Source: Ophthalmolycus amberensis (taxonomy: Eukaryota; Chordata; Actinopteri; Perciformes; Zoarcidae). Taken from it: a stretch of 64,000 bases of DNA. The position numbers and the translations under genes are program-made. This document shows, one piece after another, positions 61,561-64,000 of the stretch (position 1 is its first letter; every line of letters starts with the position of its first letter). The notes beneath the pieces were generated by a model. It searched no databases and had not been told where the DNA came from. It worked only from the letters and a program-made list of their open reading frames with translations. The stretch lies in the NCBI GenBank assembly GCA_024529925.1, contig JAFEUB010001790.1, positions 134,501 through 198,500 of the forward strand, read 5' to 3'.

Positions 61561-63057
61561 CCGAACAGATTCAAACAAGCACAGAGTTCAGCTCTACACA
61601 GTCTGGCTCTCAAAACAAACAAATCAGGCAAGAGACAGACACAACATCGGCCCTGTACAACACACCTACACTCCTCAACGAGACACAATGAGTACGTAAA
61701 TGTTTGGCTGTTTTTGATTCAGGGTCCTCAGAGCATCATCATCTTCACACGAGTGAGAGCTTTAGCAGAGGGAGCATCATTCTGAAGACTACTCTATTGT
61801 ACTGAGGTGCACATACACACAGTTTTTCACACACCCTGACACGGTGAATGACTCTCCAGACATCGATGCAGAAATGAGACTGTTCCAATATATTTCTGAA
61901 ACAAACCAACCCGCCCACAACCTCACCCAGACTGTTAGGTGACCAATCACAGGGAGACACAGAGATCCTTCCTCAGGGCAGTGGTTTACCCATCATGTTG
62001 GCTTAAAGCCACTTATAAAGAACTTGCTCAAGTCGTTAGCATTGCCTCAGACTGAGTCCCCAAACATCATCTTTACATTTAGATAAAAAAGACCATCTTC
62101 CTGTATCCGCTCTCTCTAGAAATATGCAGGGAAGAAGCAGCACCCAATGCAGAGTTTGAAATGTCAGTGTAAATGTTCGTCTTTTAACCATGGCCAACAC
62201 CAACCATGCCCTTAATCAAACATCTGTTAAGCATCAGTTGAATGCCTTCGATGGATTACTGCTAATTATAGCAGTGGTAAATTCCACTAGCTTGCAGAAA
62301 TGAAGATAATAATGTAAGATGCTCTGCTGGTACACTTACGAGGCATTAGACCACAATATCAGAGCACAGGGCAGGATGTCAAAGGACGGTTGTTAAACGT
62401 GACCGAAAAGACCATTTAATTAACTAATAATCTTTATAACTTAAATCAATCAATTTGGAGTCTCTTCCTTTTGGCAGTTTAAAAACACGACAGCTTTAAA
62501 ATCCACATAATGCAGCTCCAAATGATATGTTCGATGTAGGGTTGGGTTCTACATTGGATCCTGCTCCAGGTTGACAAAATACCTGTTTGCTACACTCCCA
62601 GGCTAACAAATTATTCTTATTGAATATTTTCTTTTTCTTCACTTTTCTTCAGCAGAACATTTGCTTTGAAAACTAGAGGCGATCGAGACAGCAAGCAATT
62701 CTTTGATTTAGTTGAGTAGAAAGTCTGTCCAGCACTGCCTCCAGTATGCTTTTAAAGCATTCCTTTTGATGACTTGACCCAGGATGGTGCCAGTATGAGT
62801 TGATAGACCCTGTTGGTGGACTGCCTCTTCTACTGCTCTAGAAAATGATAGAACCTCTCCACATCTTGTTGGTGCTCCACCACCAAACAGCTCAACGTTG
62901 CATCAAACTACTGTCTACCATTTGCTCAGATTTACATTAGCAAGCTTGTGTACATTGTTTCATTCAGTTTGTTCTTAGCTTTAAAACCTTGATTCCATCA
63001 TTGACCTCCCACTGTCAAAGACAATAGACCTCAAGAACACCAGATCAAACCACACAT

Positions 63058-63064
63058 TACCTCA
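63058..63064 (+). promoter_or_regulatory. let-7 seed match, 7-mer-A1 (TACCTCA)
   Basis: This is a seed match of positions 2-7 plus A, about 2.1 kb after the stop. It is functional only if the hmga2 3'UTR extends this far. A 7-mer is expected by chance every 16 kb or so per strand, so alone it is weak. Confidence 0.4.
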
Positions 63065-63188
63065 TGGATCACTTGATACCTGGATTTAGTGGCAAGGTGA
63101 CATCGGACGAAACCTGATGGTATGCAAAAGCTTACTAAGTTATTAATGCTAATAACTGATATGCAATATCTCCTCTCATGATTTCAAA

Positions 63189-63195
63189 CTACCTC
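63189..63195 (+). promoter_or_regulatory. let-7 seed match, 7-mer-m8 (CTACCTC)
   Basis: A perfect match to let-7 positions 2-8, about 2.2 kb after the stop and 131 bases from the previous match. The clustering with the other site makes both more credible, but the 3'UTR end is not established. Confidence 0.45.
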
Positions 63196-63659
63196 TGACT
63201 CAGCACAACCAGCTAACGGAAGCTGTTGCTCAGCACACACAAACCAATGCCAGGCAAGGCAGTGTGCCTTCAGAGGGCGAACTTTATACTGTACTTTAAA
63301 GCGAGGTCATGCCGGTTGGTTGTTGTCTTGTCATGGGGGAACAGCAATTTGTCTGCGATTGTTTCGGTTGATTCAGTCAGGTAAACACTGCGTGATCCAG
63401 AAAGAAGCAAAAGTCAGACATGAGGAGCCATGTGCATCAACATTAAAGGAAAAGTCTTTGCTGCAGCTGTGACCATCTGTCCTGTTGGTTATGACGGGTC
63501 TACGAGTGCTTTTACAAGGAGTGCACAGACATGAAGAATGTTTATTAAAACTCATCCATACAGATAACATTAGATTACAATATTTACCTAAAATGTTGTG
63601 GCGCTGTAACCACATTGTCAGAACAACATATTAAAAGGGATAACCAAACCTGAATACAC

Positions 63660-64000
63660 CTGAAATATCGTTTTAAACTGCTCAGTGTGTTTTTAAACCA
63701 CAAACTAAGTCAATTCTGGAATTAGCTGTACAAAATTCACAGCAGACATTTTTTATGCGCACGTTGAAGTATCGCATAAAAAACATAGCTGATACGAGCC
63801 AACACAACTGGAACTTGGCCAATTAAAAGTAATTCCTGAAGAGCTCTCTTCCGTAGATGGTTGGATGACTTCTTTTGTTTCCGGTTCGCAACTTCTACTT
63901 CTTCTGCTCTGTTTACTGGTCTATGCTTTCGGCAAGATTTTTTTGCTCAAACCAATTGATGGAAACACGCCTAATTCGCATTTCTTTTTTTTGCGACATT
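63660..64000. other. Window end, downstream of hmga2
   Basis: No gene recognised. ACTTCTTTTGTTTCCGGTTC and the T-rich sequence after it could be a promoter for a minus-strand gene or part of a DNA element; I cannot decide. Confidence 0.3.

Larger units (their letters stand above)
60966..63650 (+). other. hmga2: hmga2 3'UTR (end uncertain)
   Basis: Sequence after the stop resembles the start of the mammalian HMGA2 3'UTR as I recall it: CTACCTCA, then AAGGGAAAAGAC, then TGACCACTTATT. Mammalian HMGA2 has a 3'UTR of about 3 kb with several let-7 sites. Candidate poly(A) signals are ATTAAA near 63443 and 63631; no perfect AATAAA stands out, so the end point is a guess. A 16-bp minisatellite occupies 61203-61560. 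Confidence 0.65.

Overview
The window reads as genomic DNA of a bony fish, most likely a spiny-rayed (percomorph) teleost. The evidence is a vertebrate HMGA2-type gene with GT-AG introns, fish-style retroelements (L2/Maui-like and Rex1/Babar-like LINEs, tRNA-derived SINEs, hAT elements, a Ngaro/DIRS-type element, a class I endogenous retrovirus) and abundant CA/TG microsatellites. There is no bacterial gene organisation. Most open reading frames in the window are chance frames in introns, repeats or antisense DNA.

One host gene explains the window: hmga2 on the + strand. Five coding exons (3870-3980, 4855-4941, 11506-11556, 50273-50305, 60918-60965; 37+29+17+11+15 codons) give a 109-residue protein with three AT-hooks and an acidic tail. 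All four introns are phase 0. The 3'UTR starts at 60966 and carries an 8-mer let-7 seed match 20 bases after the stop, then a 16-bp minisatellite, then two weaker let-7 seed matches about 2.1-2.2 kb after the stop.

Layout. 1-3299: upstream DNA with a 1.5-kb DNA transposon (1548-3085) containing a transcript-like structure. 3300-3869: GC-rich promoter and 5'UTR. Introns 1-2 (to 11505): microsatellites, a 28-bp minisatellite (6499-7313) and a 60-bp tandem repeat. Intron 3 (11557-50272) is the transposon store: SINE, L2 copy, SINE, a minus-strand tyrosine-recombinase retrotransposon with split direct repeats (18004-23141), a promoter-like block near 26.5 kb, a minus-strand endogenous retrovirus with nearly identical LTRs (30151-37206), a minus-strand Rex1 copy, a fold-back element, and a nested insertion (Rex1 containing a hAT element that contains an L2, plus a solo LTR) ending only 63 bp before exon 4. 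Intron 4 (50306-60917) holds a minus-strand L2 split by a 2.5-kb composite insert, a hAT element with a perfect 8-bp target duplication, a broken LINE, and an antisense Rex1 scrap 90 bp before exon 5.

The mobile elements are almost all broken. The frames that look least damaged are the retroviral gag-like frame (470 codons) and the L2 reverse-transcriptase frame (596 codons). Family names rest on motifs and repeat structure read by eye; no database search was run.
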